Origin: Oenanthe sinensis
Lineage: Eukaryota; Streptophyta; Magnoliopsida; Apiales; Apiaceae
Assembly (NCBI GenBank): GCA_028671895.1
Contig: CM053803.1
Span: 21,846,501 to 21,910,500 of the forward strand
Direction of reading: 5' to 3'
Length of the DNA stretch: 64,000 nt
In this document: piece by piece, positions 26,324 through 38,190 of the stretch
Layout: each line of letters opens with the position of its first letter
Position numbering within the stretch: position 1 is the stretch's first letter
Translations under genes and position numbers: made by a program
Notes under the pieces: model-generated
Seen by the model: only the letters and a program-made list of their open reading frames with translations
The model's database searches: none
What the model was told of the DNA's origin: nothing

Positions 26324-26461
26324 TATTATAAAATATAAAATATAAACTGTCAATCATCATTGATAAAGTATTTGTAATTAATGGATATCAAATTTGGATA
26401 AAATCTCAATTATTTTATGCATTTTTACGTTTATTATATATAATATATGATAGTATATAGT

Positions 26462-28120
26462 ATGAGTTTAATGGGGAGAGAGAGTGGAGAGGGTTTAGAG
26501 AGAGAAACTTTCAAATTTCAAAATTTTGAATCACGGTTAACCATTGGAGGAAGATGGGTGGAAAGGGATCTGAAGAACCCGGTAGGAAGGTCTGGAAATC
26601 CAATAATATGGATAAAGGAGGAGGAGGAGTTTAGTATAATAAGGGAGGAGATTTTTGCAATGGAAAGAATATTTAAGAAAGGCTTGATTAAAGCTTTGAA
26701 AGATGGGAATTTTGGGATATTAAGGTTTGCTAGAAATTGACTGAAAAGAGTTAAAACAATTGTTCCTGAACATATTAGAGTAAGGGTAATGAAAAAGGAG
26801 GAAGAGGCTGAAGAAGAAGCAGTGTTGCTTCTGATGAACAATAGTTGGGAAAGTCCAGTGGTGAGGATACTAGGTGTAGATAATCAAGAAACATTGGATT
26901 ATGGAGAGAAAATTTTAAAACAACTGTTGGAAGGGTTCCAAGAGAATATTGATTATAAAGTTAGAGAAATGATAAGAAAAGGAGATCACGAAGCTATTAT
27001 GATGGGATTGAATCAAATACATTACAAGAGCATAATGGGGCGAAGAAAGGTAATGAGTGCAGGCCAAAAGGGCAAGTCTTATGCAGATGTAGTTAAGGTG
27101 GATTATAACCAGTATGAATAAGGTGGAGAAAGATGTAAGGACGAAGAAAGACAAATGGTGAAAGGAAAGAGATCAAGAAGCTAGAGAAATCAACAAGTGG
27201 AAATGAGATATGTCTTTGTAACAAGAATCCCCGTAAAGGCAAAAGTAAGGGATATCTAGAAACATTTTAACGACAGAGGACAAATAAAAGATATAATTTT
27301 ACCAAGGAGAAGAGATAAGTATCAAAACAGATATGGATTCATCAAAATAGCAAATAAAGAGGAAGGGTGGAGAATCTTGAGGAGTAAGGATAATAGCAGA
27401 TTTATGGGAAGAGTTATCAAAATGAATTGTGTAGATTCAAAAAATAACAGGTGGAAAAAGCCTGATGCAGGGTCAAGAAGTTTGGAAATAGAAAAGGAAA
27501 ATTAGAGAGATAAGGTGTATGATAAGGAAAAATAGGTTAATTCTAAAAATAAGAATGAGGAGATAGAGCAGAGTGAAATAGGGAATAGGGTGGTCCAATA
27601 AGAAAGAGCTGTTAAGGAATCAGAAAAGATAGAAAAGGAAACGGAGAGAGAGTTTGTTCCAGCTCAGCTAAACAGGGTAACAGAGGAGGTAATAGTAATT
27701 AATAAAAATAATTATATCTCCAGTAGAATAAATAGGAGCAAGATAGGGTACTCATGGTTCCCTATGAGAGGAGAAATCATACAAGAAATACTGAATGAGA
27801 TGGGATTAGGTGCATTAAAAATAACTGAAGTGAATTGTTAGAAATTTATTATCACATTTGATAATGAAGATCATAAAAGAATTTTTGATGGTGAACTCAT
27901 AAGTTTATGGATTCATAATATGAGAAAAGTAGAAGAAGCTGATTTGAAGTTTAAGAGAAGGGATGTGGTAGAATGTTGAGGGATCTTAGTAACAGCTTAG
28001 GAAACAGAGAATCTTGAAAAAGTGACAAAGGAAGCTGGGGATTGGGGCTGGTGGGTGAATGAACACAAAATGAATGGGGTTTTGGAAAACCCTATAGTTT
28101 TTTTACATACACTAAACTAG
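26462..28120 (+). pseudogene. decayed plant LINE ORF1-like gene with RRM domain
   Basis: A series of adjoining frames encodes a purine-rich coding relic. An N-terminal segment (26462-26737) stops at TGA, and a second segment (26789-27121) follows. At about 27205-27450 lies an RNA-recognition-motif-like stretch (FVTRIPVKAKVRDI, then YGFIKIANKEEGWRIL, then GRVIKMN). Further on, 27700-28110 resembles the DUF4283-like linker of plant LINE ORF1 proteins. Several in-frame stops make it non-functional. No endonuclease or reverse transcriptase was found downstream, where a Gypsy LTR begins, so the element is truncated. Confidence 0.6.
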
Positions 28121-28160
28121 GATAAAATAAGGTCTTCAATACCTTTTATACTATATATTA

Positions 28161-29172
28161 TGCCCAATATTTGGACATGGGTCATAGGCAGACCCAGTGC
28201 CATAAATTGACCGGCCCACCTCGCATTTGGGCTCACATGACTTCAAAACCCACATCTAGCTCGCATCTCTTTAAAGATGATAAAATATTCCAGGGCCCTT
28301 GGCCTAGCGTGAGGTCGCATCGCTAGCTCACCAGTCTTAGACTCATTCAGCTTCAAGAAGGAAGAGAGATGAACACCCGCCCTCAGCCTGGTTCGCTTCT
28401 CATCACCTCCCAGGTCGCATGGACTTGACAGAGAGGCCCTCAGCCCGGCTCGTTTGGCCAGGCTAACTACCTCTAGATCGCTTCGCTAGCCCGAAGCACT
28501 TAACACGGATTTCACATAACTAGCTGAAGAGCTCATAGCCTCACGGGCTCACCTCACTTGATATTATTTGTCAATATGAAGACTATAGAAGGCCCCTCGT
28601 GATAATATCTCAACATATTTGAAGACAACTAGACCCATGGGCCCTCATCTCATCGAGGGATCCACACATAACCACCTCTACATACTGCTCCCGCAAGGTC
28701 ACATCACGCATAACTCCCTACGGGGGATCCCTTCCTCTACAACTCCATGACATCCCCTATAGCCGAATGGGCTTGGTCATGTCAGTTATAGACATTTGGG
28801 AAAACCTTCCCTTCACATCTGCACAGACTTGGGCCAACGCCCTTCACGTTTGAGGATTTGGGCCTAATGAACTAGACCTATACCTAGCCCATTATAGGTA
28901 ACTTGTCCTCCAAGAACTACATGTAGCTTGAACCCCTATATAAAGGGTACGTAGGCCTCTTGTTTCAGTGGAATCGACAGTTGGCAGTAAGAGAGAAAAT
29001 ATTTTCTTCGACCTTCTAACGAATCAATAGCAAGATCAACTACCAAAATCCATCACTTCCCTCCCGTGTTCTTTGCGTTCTTCATCAAGTTCATCAGCAA
29101 AATCATCATATTTTGCTCCGTGATTCCAGCAAACCTCCGTAATTACTGTTATACCAGTTTATCCCTATAACA
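28161..29172 (+). mobile_element. Gypsy (Ty3-like) 5' LTR and primer-binding region
   Basis: This GC-richer block ends with CCTATAACA at 29172, followed by TTGACGCTAGAAGAAGG, which resembles a Ty3/Gypsy primer-binding site of the TTGGCGC type. A TATA box (CTATATAAAGG at about 28934) and a leader precede it. The start is approximate: TGCCCAATATTTGG at about 28161 is my best candidate. There is no matching 3' LTR in the window. Confidence 0.5.
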
Positions 29173-29215
29173 ATTGACGCTAGAAGAAGGGCTACTTGAC
29201 ATCCGAGGGAGAAAG

Positions 29216-29614
29216 ATGTCTAACACTAAGAGAACTGGAAACAACTCAGGAAGTGAGAGAGCTGAGGATGATGAGACCCCGAAAAATACCAGCGAGAACC
29301 CGCCTACGACCGACCCCAAGCTCTTAGAGTTCCTAGATGAGATTGGTCAGCAAATGGTGGAGTTCAACAAGAGGATAAGGCGAGTGGAGAGGAGGAAATC
29401 CTCCAGGACGATCACTGCATGTGCTAGGAGGAGAATGAGGAGAATCAAGGGCACCAAACGCCCCAAGACGAAAGTAGAGCCCCGAGACCTCATGAAAGAC
29501 TTCAATAATGAAGCTGGTAATAATGAGAATGGTGAGCCCCTTAAATGGGATGAGGTGCCCCCAGTCAGGTGCGGCAGGCCCATGAGACTCCTACCAGGTC
29601 ACTTCATGGCCTAG
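29216..29614 (+). pseudogene. truncated Gypsy gag N-terminus
   Basis: The frame starts with ATG 44 bases after the LTR end, as expected for gag, and encodes about 132 residues rich in charged amino acids (for example LLEFLDEIGQQMVEFNKRIR). It then stops abruptly where the sequence turns AT-rich. A Gypsy gag is normally several hundred residues long, so this is a 3'-truncated relic. Identification rests on its position behind the LTR and primer-binding site more than on a clear motif. Confidence 0.5.
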
Positions 29615-29966
29615 TAGTCCTCCTTTTATACAATTACTCACGGATAATATTATATTAACATAAATTATCAACGTTATAAAATTTTATAGTAAATATTAAT
29701 AAAATATAATATAAAAAATAAATTTACCTAAATATTACTCATTCATCCCCTGTTTCGCATGGGTTATAATGTTGTATGTATTTAATATCTTAGGCTAAAG
29801 TTGAACTCTTAACCAAGAAATTCAAATAATTATTTTTTTTAAAAAAACCTAATTTGTTCAATTAATTCCAAATCAATGAATTAATAAGGTTTTCGAGTTT
29901 TCAATATAATAATTTCTCCCATAAGTATAACTGGCTCTTCATATAAACTTACACTAATATCTTATA
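29615..29966. other. AT-rich spacer
   Basis: No gene. It contains a Helitron-like CCCTGTTTCGCATGGG segment at about 29747, which may be another element end. Confidence 0.35.
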
Positions 29967-30217
29967 CTCCCTCCGTCCCAACCAATTCTTTACACTTTCC
30001 TTTTTGGGACGTCCCATCCAATTCTTTACATTACTAAAAATAGTAACTTTTAACAATAAATATATTATTACATCCACTACTTCACTCCACTTTTTCAACA
30101 CTTTACACTATTACACCCACTACTTCATTTATTTTAACAATAAAATCACTATTACACCCACTATCCTTGGTCTCCGTGCCCGGACCAAATGTAAACATTT
30201 GGCCGGGACGGAGGGAG
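29967..30217. mobile_element. Stowaway MITE (Tc1/mariner type)
   Basis: A 251-bp element with terminal repeats CTCCCTCCGTCCC and GGGACGGAGGGAG, flanked by TA duplications (29965-29966 and 30218-30219). It has no coding capacity. The first ~75 bases closely match one end of the mariner element at 33809-36608, including TTTGGGACGTCCCA, so it is probably a deletion derivative moved by that transposase family. Confidence 0.95.
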
Positions 30218-31170
30218 TATAATATATTAAATATTTTTATAGAAAAGATTTTGAAAAGAAAAACTTTAATCCTCTCTCATAAGAAAAATTCACGGCCTCC
30301 CTCCATCTCTCTGTAGGTAAAACCCTAATACTATCACTACTGTAATTTAATAATAATGCATAATAATATCTGATATATGATATGTCTCTATATAAATCTA
30401 ATATAAAAAATATTTTAATGTTTTAAATCAATTATAAAAAAGGTTTCATAAACGAAATAGAATTCTCCAATAAAAATTCGTAACTGTTTTTTCTTTCTAG
30501 ATTACGGGATGCTCCAGTTGAATTTTGGATGTTGGACAAACTCATAATTAAAGATAATTTTGTAAGTTTCGTGTGGGCCGTAAAATCGCTCAATTCTAAT
30601 TTCTAAAACTCAAAATATTGCCCAAAAAATATATGTCATGTATGTAACAAAATAATTACAAATTTTCTTTTTAATTTAACTCCAAAATTGCTCTTTAAAT
30701 TCAAATTTATGTATTACTAAGATATCTAATAGAGTTTGGTTTATAATCTGAAGCGAGATAAGAAAAATTATAGTTACTACTAATCTTAATAATAATTATA
30801 ATTTATAAATAATTATTATATAAAAAAATTATAGTTGCTAGTAATTTTAATAATAATTATAACTTATATATAATTATTATATAATATTATGTATTTGTTA
30901 AGAATCGATCATTTCAACTTTGTAGTATTCAGATAAGATTACTCTTACTCTTGTTATATATAATTATATATACAGGATATAATTCCATTTTAAGTATCAA
31001 CCTACCACTAAACCTACCACTAATCCAAATCAAATAGGAGTATTAGCGACTCCGACCCAGTAAGATATTAGGGCTCCGGTTTCAACACTTATCAGTCCCA
31101 AATTCAATTCAGTTTTAATCAAAGCTCCGATCTATTGTAAGTCTCATTTTTCTTTCTAGTATAAATTTAT
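30218..31170. other. intergenic region upstream of the mTERF gene
   Basis: AT-rich with several ATAATTATAA-type repeats. The last few hundred bases should hold the mTERF promoter and 5' UTR; nothing specific was identified. Confidence 0.4.
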
Positions 31171-32343
31171 ATGCGTAATCTCTACATTTATTCAAAGATG
31201 ATGCTATACAATATGCAAACCCTTGCTTTCATCCCTACCTATACTTACAGAACTATACATACAACTGCAACTACACATGTCTTACCATTAAAAACCTCAT
31301 TTCTAAAATGTGGGTTGTCTGAGAAAACCCAAATTTGTGCTTCTAATGTGATACCTTTGCAATCTTACTCTGATGAAAATAGACCCAGTTCAGCTCTTGA
31401 ACTGTTTCAAGATTTCGGGTTTTCCCAAACTGATATTACTAGAATCAATTCTAAGCAACCACATGTACTTACATTTCATCCCGATAAGTATATTAAGCCA
31501 AAACTTGAATTTTTGTTGTCGATTACAAAGTCTGAATCAGAGGTTGTGAGGATTGTTACTAAAAATCCGCTTATTCTTAAAAGAAGCTTGAATAATCACC
31601 TTATGCCGTTTTTCGGTTTGTTGAAGTCTGCGATGGGAAGTGAAGAAATTGCAGCTGCTGCTATTATATGTAATCCGTTTCTGCTTTCGTTTTGTCTTTC
31701 TGCGTCGTTCTTGAAAAATATTGAGTTTTTGGAAGAAGTTGGGGTGCCTCAGTTGCAGATATTGAAACTTATTACTAAGTACGGTCAAGCTGTTGGGGAG
31801 CAACATGGGAAATTTCGTAAGGTTGTGTTGAAGGTTGAGGAAATGGGGTTTGATTTGTCGTCTTCGTATTTTCTTGATGCTGTTCGATCGTTGTGTTTTC
31901 TTTCGGATGTGGCTTGGGAATCTAGATGTGAGATGTATAGAAGCTATGGTTTTTCTGATGATGATATCCTTACTATGTTCAAGAAGCATCCGACTATTAT
32001 GAGTTATTCTCAGAAGAGAATTAGGGAATTGTTGGATTTCTTTGTTTATAAATTGGGATGGAGTCCATCTAGGTTGTCAAATTCACCTAATGTTTTGCAG
32101 TATAGCTTACCTAACAGGATTGTTCCAAGGTGTTCGGTCCTTCAAGCCTTGGTGTCAAAAAAATGCAACGCGAATAGTATGATGTTAACTACAATATTGG
32201 CAATGACTGATAGCAGGTTCTTGGAAATCTATGTCACTGCATATGAGGATGAATTTCCCGAGGTAATGGATGCGTACCGAGGTAAGTTGAGATTTGATGA
32301 ATACAATTTTGAACTGGAACGGAAAACTAAATTTAAAGCCTGA
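31171..32343 (+). CDS. mTERF-family organellar transcription/RNA factor
   Basis: A single-exon gene of 390 residues, typical for plant mTERF genes. The family consists of tandem ~30-residue helical mTERF repeats that bind nucleic acid in mitochondria or chloroplasts, affecting transcription, splicing or translation of organelle genes. The N-terminus is rich in Thr, Tyr and Ala with few acidic residues, fitting a targeting peptide. Repeats are visible, such as DITRINSKQPHVLTF, VVRIVTKNPLILKRSL, ILTMFKKHPTIMSYS and RLSNSPNVLQYSL. The C-terminus has the FLEIYVTAYEDEFPEVMDAYRG block common in the expanded plant subfamily. The first ATG is used; Met codons shortly downstream (residues 10-11 and 15) could also start. 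The exact member and target organelle are unknown. Confidence 0.92.
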   Translation: MRNLYIYSKMMLYNMQTLAFIPTYTYRTIHTTATTHVLPLKTSFLKCGLSEKTQICASNVIPLQSYSDENRPSSALELFQDFGFSQTDITRINSKQPHVLTFHPDKYIKPKLEFLLSITKSESEVVRIVTKNPLILKRSLNNHLMPFFGLLKSAMGSEEIAAAAIICNPFLLSFCLSASFLKNIEFLEEVGVPQLQILKLITKYGQAVGEQHGKFRKVVLKVEEMGFDLSSSYFLDAVRSLCFLSDVAWESRCEMYRSYGFSDDDILTMFKKHPTIMSYSQKRIRELLDFFVYKLGWSPSRLSNSPNVLQYSLPNRIVPRCSVLQALVSKKCNANSMMLTTILAMTDSRFLEIYVTAYEDEFPEVMDAYRGKLRFDEYNFELERKTKFKA

Positions 32344-33806
32344 TATTTTTTTAGCAGCACTTTGATTTCAAGTTTTTGTAATGAGGTTTGGCAAGTGTTG
32401 ATTTTGTATCATGTGTGTATTAGTTGTCGAGTCACAAGTATCATGTTCCTACTACCTTAACAAAATTAGTTCACACCAATCCTGAGTATTTTAAACTCTT
32501 GAGATAATGTCAAAAATTCCGCTGTTGTTTTACCTAATAGTAATGAATGAAATCTTAACTTGTTAAATGAAGTTTTTCTGTAATTTATAGGTTATTAGAA
32601 CTATAGATTTGAGCAATTTAATTCTTTTTTTTTTTGTTTATAATTAAATGTACTAGTGCTTGGGCATACTCCTGAAGAACTGCCTCAGACTAAAAGAGAC
32701 TGCACATACATTATAATGCATTCTTTAACGAAGTTTAAAGGGTTTGATTTTCTTAAAAATATACTGTCCTGCTCGAGTATGAAAAATTGAGAAGTAGAGC
32801 TAGGGAAATGTGCACATTTGAAAAATCCAATCCAACATCTTCATAAATTTTGCATAATTCTGACTAAAAATATATAATTGAGTGTCCTGTACCATGTCCT
32901 AATATTGAGTATCTAACATGGATACTTGAGGTGTGAAGCAGGAAACTCAGAAGTTCAACTATTCCTGTAGTATGTTTTACTTTGAAGAAATATCTCTCAA
33001 CTTATTTTGTAATGGTGTAAATTAGACATTTGTCTTTTTAGTACTCCAGGCGAAATGATGTAATTAGCACGAAAGAAGTTCCACTGTCAAATTTAATCTT
33101 ATCATAAAGAATAATAGTGTTTAGCATGAATGACTGAAAATATTTAGGAAAACAATTTAACAGAAATGAATGTGAAAGTACAAGCAATGTAGAAATAATT
33201 AATTGACTTTGACTGATCCAAAATTTTCTGGTGAGTTTCATTTTTACCACCTAATAAATTTATTTGATCCGTCAATTCTTGAGAAGCTATCAAACACTGT
33301 GAATTTTCGACCCAGATGCCAGCATTGTATGTCTTCCTTTGCAATCCTAGTAGGCAACCTTTCTCTCTAACTAGAGTATATCTGTCACTCTTATAACGAG
33401 ACACTGTTAAATCTTTTTTGGTTAGCACATATAAATACTACACCCTGAAATTAGCTCGGCTGAGTTGCCTTTTCCATTGATCTTCCCTATCATACCTTTT
33501 GATCTATCTGCATCCAAACATGTACATGCTGCGATGTTCCTTGTTTTCTTCAACAAAGTATACTAGTACTAGTATAGCTTCTCAATCTTCATCCTTTTCG
33601 AGGAAGATTTGACTCTAGTGAATCAAAGACAGGTGAATATTAGTGGAGGGATTCAAGGAATCTTCCCATAAAGAAGGGTCCATTAATGTTTGCATCTTGT
33701 TCCACAGTTGTAAGAAGGGTTGGTAGTTGGTACTAGTTTCTTGATTGCTTGAAGGATTATCTTGAGAGAGCCTCTACCGTCTTTAACATACTTGTGCAAT
33801 GCATTA
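32344..33806. other. intergenic region, nothing firmly recognised
   Basis: It holds the mTERF 3' UTR and then unassigned DNA. A minus-strand stretch at 33250-33420 reads openly and has balanced codon-like composition (for example RYKSDRYTLVREKG), but I recognise no family and there is no ATG-led gene model. It may be a gene relic. Confidence 0.35.
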
Positions 33807-33808
33807 TA

Positions 33809-36608
33809 CCCCCTCTGTCCCAGTTGAATCTTTACATTGCTTTTTTTCACGGAAACCAAGACATGATTAAAAAACTACTGAAGCAAGTGGAGCAAGTGGC
33901 TTAATGACACCCGCCAAACAATTTTTAATCAATAGCCAAGATGATTAAAATTTGGAGGGAAATATTAATCACCCGGTAAATAAAATTTTTGGGATTCTTA
34001 AATTTGCCTCCAAGTCCCTTTTCACTATACAGTTTTTCACTTTACAGGTAAGAGCTAGACAGTATATATACATAGAGATAAAAAGCTTTACCTATTTAAT
34101 CTCCAAATACATTACTATTACAATACTATTTCAACAACTTTCCACAAATAGCACAATACTATTACAGAGTTAAAATTATAGCTCCATCAACATAAATTTA
34201 GCCTTTGATTGAAGACAACAAAATGGAAAGTGCAACTTCAGGCTTTAATTCAGCTTCAGGGGAAACCACTGCCAAATGTAAAAGATTGTCAAATATTGAA
34301 AAGAGTCAAATTGCACAAATATTGTCATGGAGTTACAGCAACTATAAATTAAAGAAGGGGGTGATAAAAAAACTTGCCATGGATTATGATGTGAGCAGAA
34401 TAACAGTGTCTACAATACGGAAAGATGTGCTAAAGTCAATCAAAGAGGGTGTAGCACCAAATGTGGACAGAAAGTACAAAGGGCACTACAAAAGTTGTGC
34501 AGTGGATTTGGAATAGGTAAAATCAATACCTCTCCAACTTAGAACTAATATTAGGACACTAGCTTGTCAATTAGGTGCTTCCAAGTCAACTGTGCACATA
34601 CTTGTTCAAAAAGGGAAAATAAGATCTCATTCTAATGCTTTAAAGCCTTTTTTAACAGATGAAAACATGAAAGCTAGGATAAAGTTTGTATTAGGTCACA
34701 TTGAGAGTTCAACTTTAAGTACAAATCCAACATACTTAGACATGTCTTCTGTGATACATATAGATGGAAAATGGTTCTATATGACAAGACAATCACAGAA
34801 ATATTATCTACTGCCAGGTGAGGAAGAACCACATAGAACATGTAAGTCTAAAAGATTTATTGCCAAAGTTATGTTTATGAGTGCAGTAGCTAGGCCAAGA
34901 TATGATGAAAATGGTATATGCACTTTTGATGGGAAGATAGGTATTTTTCCATTTACAGTGATGGAACCAGCAATAAGAGCAAGTAAAAATAGGGCAAAAG
35001 GTGTCATGGAAATGAAACCCATTGAGAGTATCAACAAGCTTGTCATTAAGAGGTGCTTCATTGAACAAATAATCCCTGCTATAAAATCTAAATGGCCAGC
35101 AAATTGTAGTAAGCACATAGTCATTCAACAAGATAATGTCAAGCCTCATATAAATGATAATGACATGGATTTTATAAATGCTGCTCAATCGGATGGATTT
35201 GACATTAGTTTGATGAATCAACCACCTAATAGCCCTGACCTCAACATCAATGATTTGGGTTTTTTTAGAATTATTCAAGGATTGCAACATGAACAGGCAC
35301 CAAAAACTGTAAGTCAGTTGGTAGATGCAGTGGTTAAGGCTTATGAAGAAGTGACACACACTACACTCAATTTTGTGTGGTTATCCCTTATGAATTGTAT
35401 GAATGAGATACTAAAACAACAAGGGAACAACAATTACAAGCTACCACATATGGGGAAACAACGACTTCAAAGCTTGGGACAGCTTCCGACTCAAATCACT
35501 GCCCCTGTTCATTTGGTTGAACAAGCATTACAAGGAACAAGAAATGCGGCAAATATGAACTGAAGGAAGAATTATGCTATATCTACTGTATGTATGTTGT
35601 AAATGGTTAAATCATTTTGTATGCATGTTAATCATTTTGTATGCAGCTATGTATTGCAAATATGTATACAGCTGGGGTGATCGGTACATTAGCCAGTATC
35701 CATATGGTTTAACCAGAACTCTGTAACCACTCATTTTGTGTTGTATAAAAATCACAAGTGTTGTACAGTACTAGTAACATATCACATGCAGTAAAAATAT
35801 ACTGTAACAGAAACAACATACCAGTATTTAACGAAAAATCAACAAATATCCCAATATACCAAAATCAACATAATAAGTATGGGGAGGCAGAAATATACCA
35901 GTGTTTAACAAAAAAATCGCGGGAGATAAATCTGAAGAAGGCCCGTTGGATCATCAAATTCCAATTTTTTTCCTTTCACTGGATCATCAAATTTCAATTT
36001 TTTTGCTTTCATTGTCTTGCATTTTTTGGATCGAAAGATGCTCGTACCTTCTGTATTTTCCCTTCTTGAAATCACTTTTTGAGGAGTGTCTTCAACAACA
36101 CCGAAATTGGTGGGATCGTACGTGGTCAAATTAACTTTTAAAGTTGGGGATGAAGGGTAAACAAGATTTAAATTGGTGGGATCGGTTTCCATCGATGATT
36201 AATTAAATGGATTAAACAGAGTTACAGTAGTTTTCTAGGGTTGTTAAAGAACGGCGGGTGGAGAGAAAATGAGGAAGAAAAGACTAGTGTAGTAACAGTC
36301 AAATGGGGAAGAACAGTAGTCGTGTAGATAGAAGTGGGTGGGTGGGTGGTGTAAGTGGGTGTGTTTAAAAATAATGTAAGAGAGAGAATAAAGTGGGTGT
36401 GTGTAAAAATAATGTAAGAGAGAGAATAAATAGTGTACGTACTTGTAGATTAATTAGGCTAATGTGTTTTAATACTTTTATTATAATAATAAAGTAAAGG
36501 TGAGTGGACATTTTTTATTATTAAAACAACTTCTATTTTAGGAAAGGTAAAGAATTGGTGGGACGTCCCAAAAAGGAAACTGTAAAGAAATGATAGGGAC
36601 AGAGGGAG
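33809..36608 (+). mobile_element. mariner-like element, 2.8 kb, nearly complete
   Basis: Terminal repeats CCCCCTCTGTCCC (left) and the complement of CTCCCTCTGTCCC (right) differ at one base. TA duplications flank the element (33807-33808 and 36609-36610). It holds one transposase gene (34223-35563). A short tandem duplication around GTGGGTGTGT and GTAAGAGAGAGAATAAA lies at about 36350-36430 in the 3' untranslated part. The ends match the Stowaway MITE at 29967-30217. Confidence 0.93.
34223..35563 (+). pseudogene. plant mariner transposase with one in-frame stop
   Basis: The frame opens at ATG 34223 and runs to 35563, broken only by TAG at 34514-34516. Before the stop lies the N-terminal DNA-binding part (helix-turn-helix, VSRITVSTIRKDV). 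After it the frame resumes in phase with a second helix-turn-helix (LGASKSTVHILVQKG) and the catalytic domain. All three acidic residues are visible: D in VIHIDGKWF, D in IQQDNVKPH and D in NDLGFF, with 39 residues between the last two. This is the DD39D signature of plant mariners. The enzyme cuts and pastes elements at TA. One nonsense codon, with no frameshift, suggests fairly recent inactivation. Read-through or trans-complementation by other copies is possible. Confidence 0.92.
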
Positions 36609-36610
36609 TA

Positions 36611-36763
36611 ACATTTTTATGACTAAAGCTTGCCCTTTGAGGTTGAGATTCTCTTTGGTTAGTAATATGATGGTGTGTTGGTGTTACTGTTACGGCCTAA
36701 TTTTATCCTGCAAAATTTAAACGAAATTCAAAGCAATTCAGCTTCAACTATGATCATCTGATA
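36611..36763. other. spacer between mariner and GRAS relic
   Basis: Short unassigned DNA. The GRAS sequence ends in this direction, so its C-terminal half is missing. Confidence 0.4.
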
Positions 36764-38190
36764 TTATATTATCCAGAGATTGCTGATGCCAGTGATTCCG
36801 ACTAGTTTCAGAGGGCCTCCAAGCTGGGCAGCCATTAATGTTCTTACCAAAGGACGCCATTGAAGTGTATGTCCCATTCCAAGGTCTACTATATGCAAGT
36901 AGGGTTGTATACTGATCGGGTTGGGCGGGTTGAGAGATTTTAACAACTCAATCCAATTAATTGGGTTTATAAATTTTCAACCCAACCCATAAAAATAGAA
37001 TTTGTAAACCAACCCATTTAATGCATTTCGGTTTGGATCGGATTGATCGGGTTAATAAATATATAAATAAATTTTTTATCAAAAGAAATAAAACTAAAAA
37101 TGAAAGTTCAAAACAAATTGGAGATAGTTTTAATACTATAATACAAATATACAATAATAGTGTAATGGACTAGGATTGTGTAGTGTGAACTAATACTAAA
37201 TGCTAATGGGTTGGATTGATATATTAGACATTTGAGTTATTTATTAATTATTTTATTTTTAATCGGATCGGATTGGATTGGATCGAATTTTAAAAATCGA
37301 AACCTATATCCAATCCATTAAAACCGGGTTGACCTTTTTTCAATCCGAGTATATATCGGATTGGAAAAAGTCGGTTTGGATCGGTCGAAAAATGACCGGT
37401 TTGATTTGGATTGGTCGGTTTGGCCAAACCGTGTACACCCCTATATACAAGCAATCCTTTCCCTCAGCTGCTTGGTATATTGCATCATTTTGCTGCCTTA
37501 AATCCACAATCAATTAAGGGGGTTGCTCGGTGGAATAAATGAAAAGCTTGAAGTTTCTTTTCTTTGGTGATCAATGAAAGGTCTCTTAAACCATACGTCA
37601 ATATACCATTTGCTTAAACATTGTAAAGAAGTGACAATCTGGATTCCAAGGCCATATCAGAACAATATGAGACTCGTTGCAATGAGTTTAAGATGTCTGG
37701 ATTCAGCTTAGTGTTGTCTCTGCATGTTGGTGTATCTCTGCAGCAACAAATGCACTTGGTGAATCCCCTGATCCAGTCACTGCCTAACTCTTCGATATTG
37801 TTGGGCATCACCTCCGCCCCGGCAACTTCATCTTCAACGATAACAGGAATGTGTGCATGATTAATGGTCGTCGTAAAATTTTCAAGTTCTTCATCAAATT
37901 GCTCAAATGACTTGTTTATAATCATTCACATTCTCATCTCTCCCGTCTTCGTATTCAGTGTTGAAAAAACTATCGACAAACAATTTCTTGTTGGAAGCTT
38001 GGATTCCAGCACTGATATGATCAGAAGATAACCATGGCTCAATCTCACTTGTGTGTGCTTCCTCCTGCCACTCCAAGTTCTTGCAGAATACGGGGAGGAT
38101 AAATCTGGTGAATTGCGAAATTGTGGTTGAAGCCTTCTTGAGAAGGAGGGTCTTCCATTTCTTCAAGCATTTGGTAGCTGGCTAGTTACA
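36764..38190 (-). pseudogene. GRAS transcription factor pseudogene, split by a hAT element
   Basis: Read on the minus strand: an N-terminal part (38166 down to about 37900), then after a frameshift a segment ending LQRVSYCSDMALESRLSLLYNV, an in-frame TAA (37614-37616), then ANGILTYGL, LITKEKKLQAF and TPLIDCGFKAAK. Another frameshift leads to NDAIYQAAEGKDCL. There a 544-bp hAT element interrupts the gene. It resumes with LHIVDLGMGHTLQW, the VHIID signature of GRAS proteins, and LKLVGITGISN. The C-terminal half (PFYRE and SAW regions) is absent. GRAS proteins are transcriptional regulators. The wording around VHIID is closest, from memory, to the RAD1/TF80 group linked to mycorrhiza; that subgroup call is tentative. 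Confidence 0.75.
36900..37443. mobile_element. 544-bp non-autonomous hAT element inside the GRAS relic
   Basis: Ends TAGGGTTGTA and TACACCCCTA, flanked by the 8-bp duplication TATGCAAG / TATACAAG (36892-36899 and 37444-37451, one mismatch). The TAGGG terminus with 8-bp duplication fits hAT. Subterminal zones are rich in GGATTGGATCGG-like motifs. It is non-coding. It sits exactly at the break in the GRAS reading frame, between the codons for DCL and HIVD. Confidence 0.85.

Noticed and set aside
31537..31989. 150-codon minus-strand frame
   Set aside because: Antisense shadow of the mTERF gene.
33144..33428. Minus-strand 94-codon frame with plausible codon use
   Set aside because: No ATG-led gene structure, no family recognised and no splice partner identified.
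34804..35359. Two long minus-strand frames
   Set aside because: Antisense shadows of the mariner transposase.
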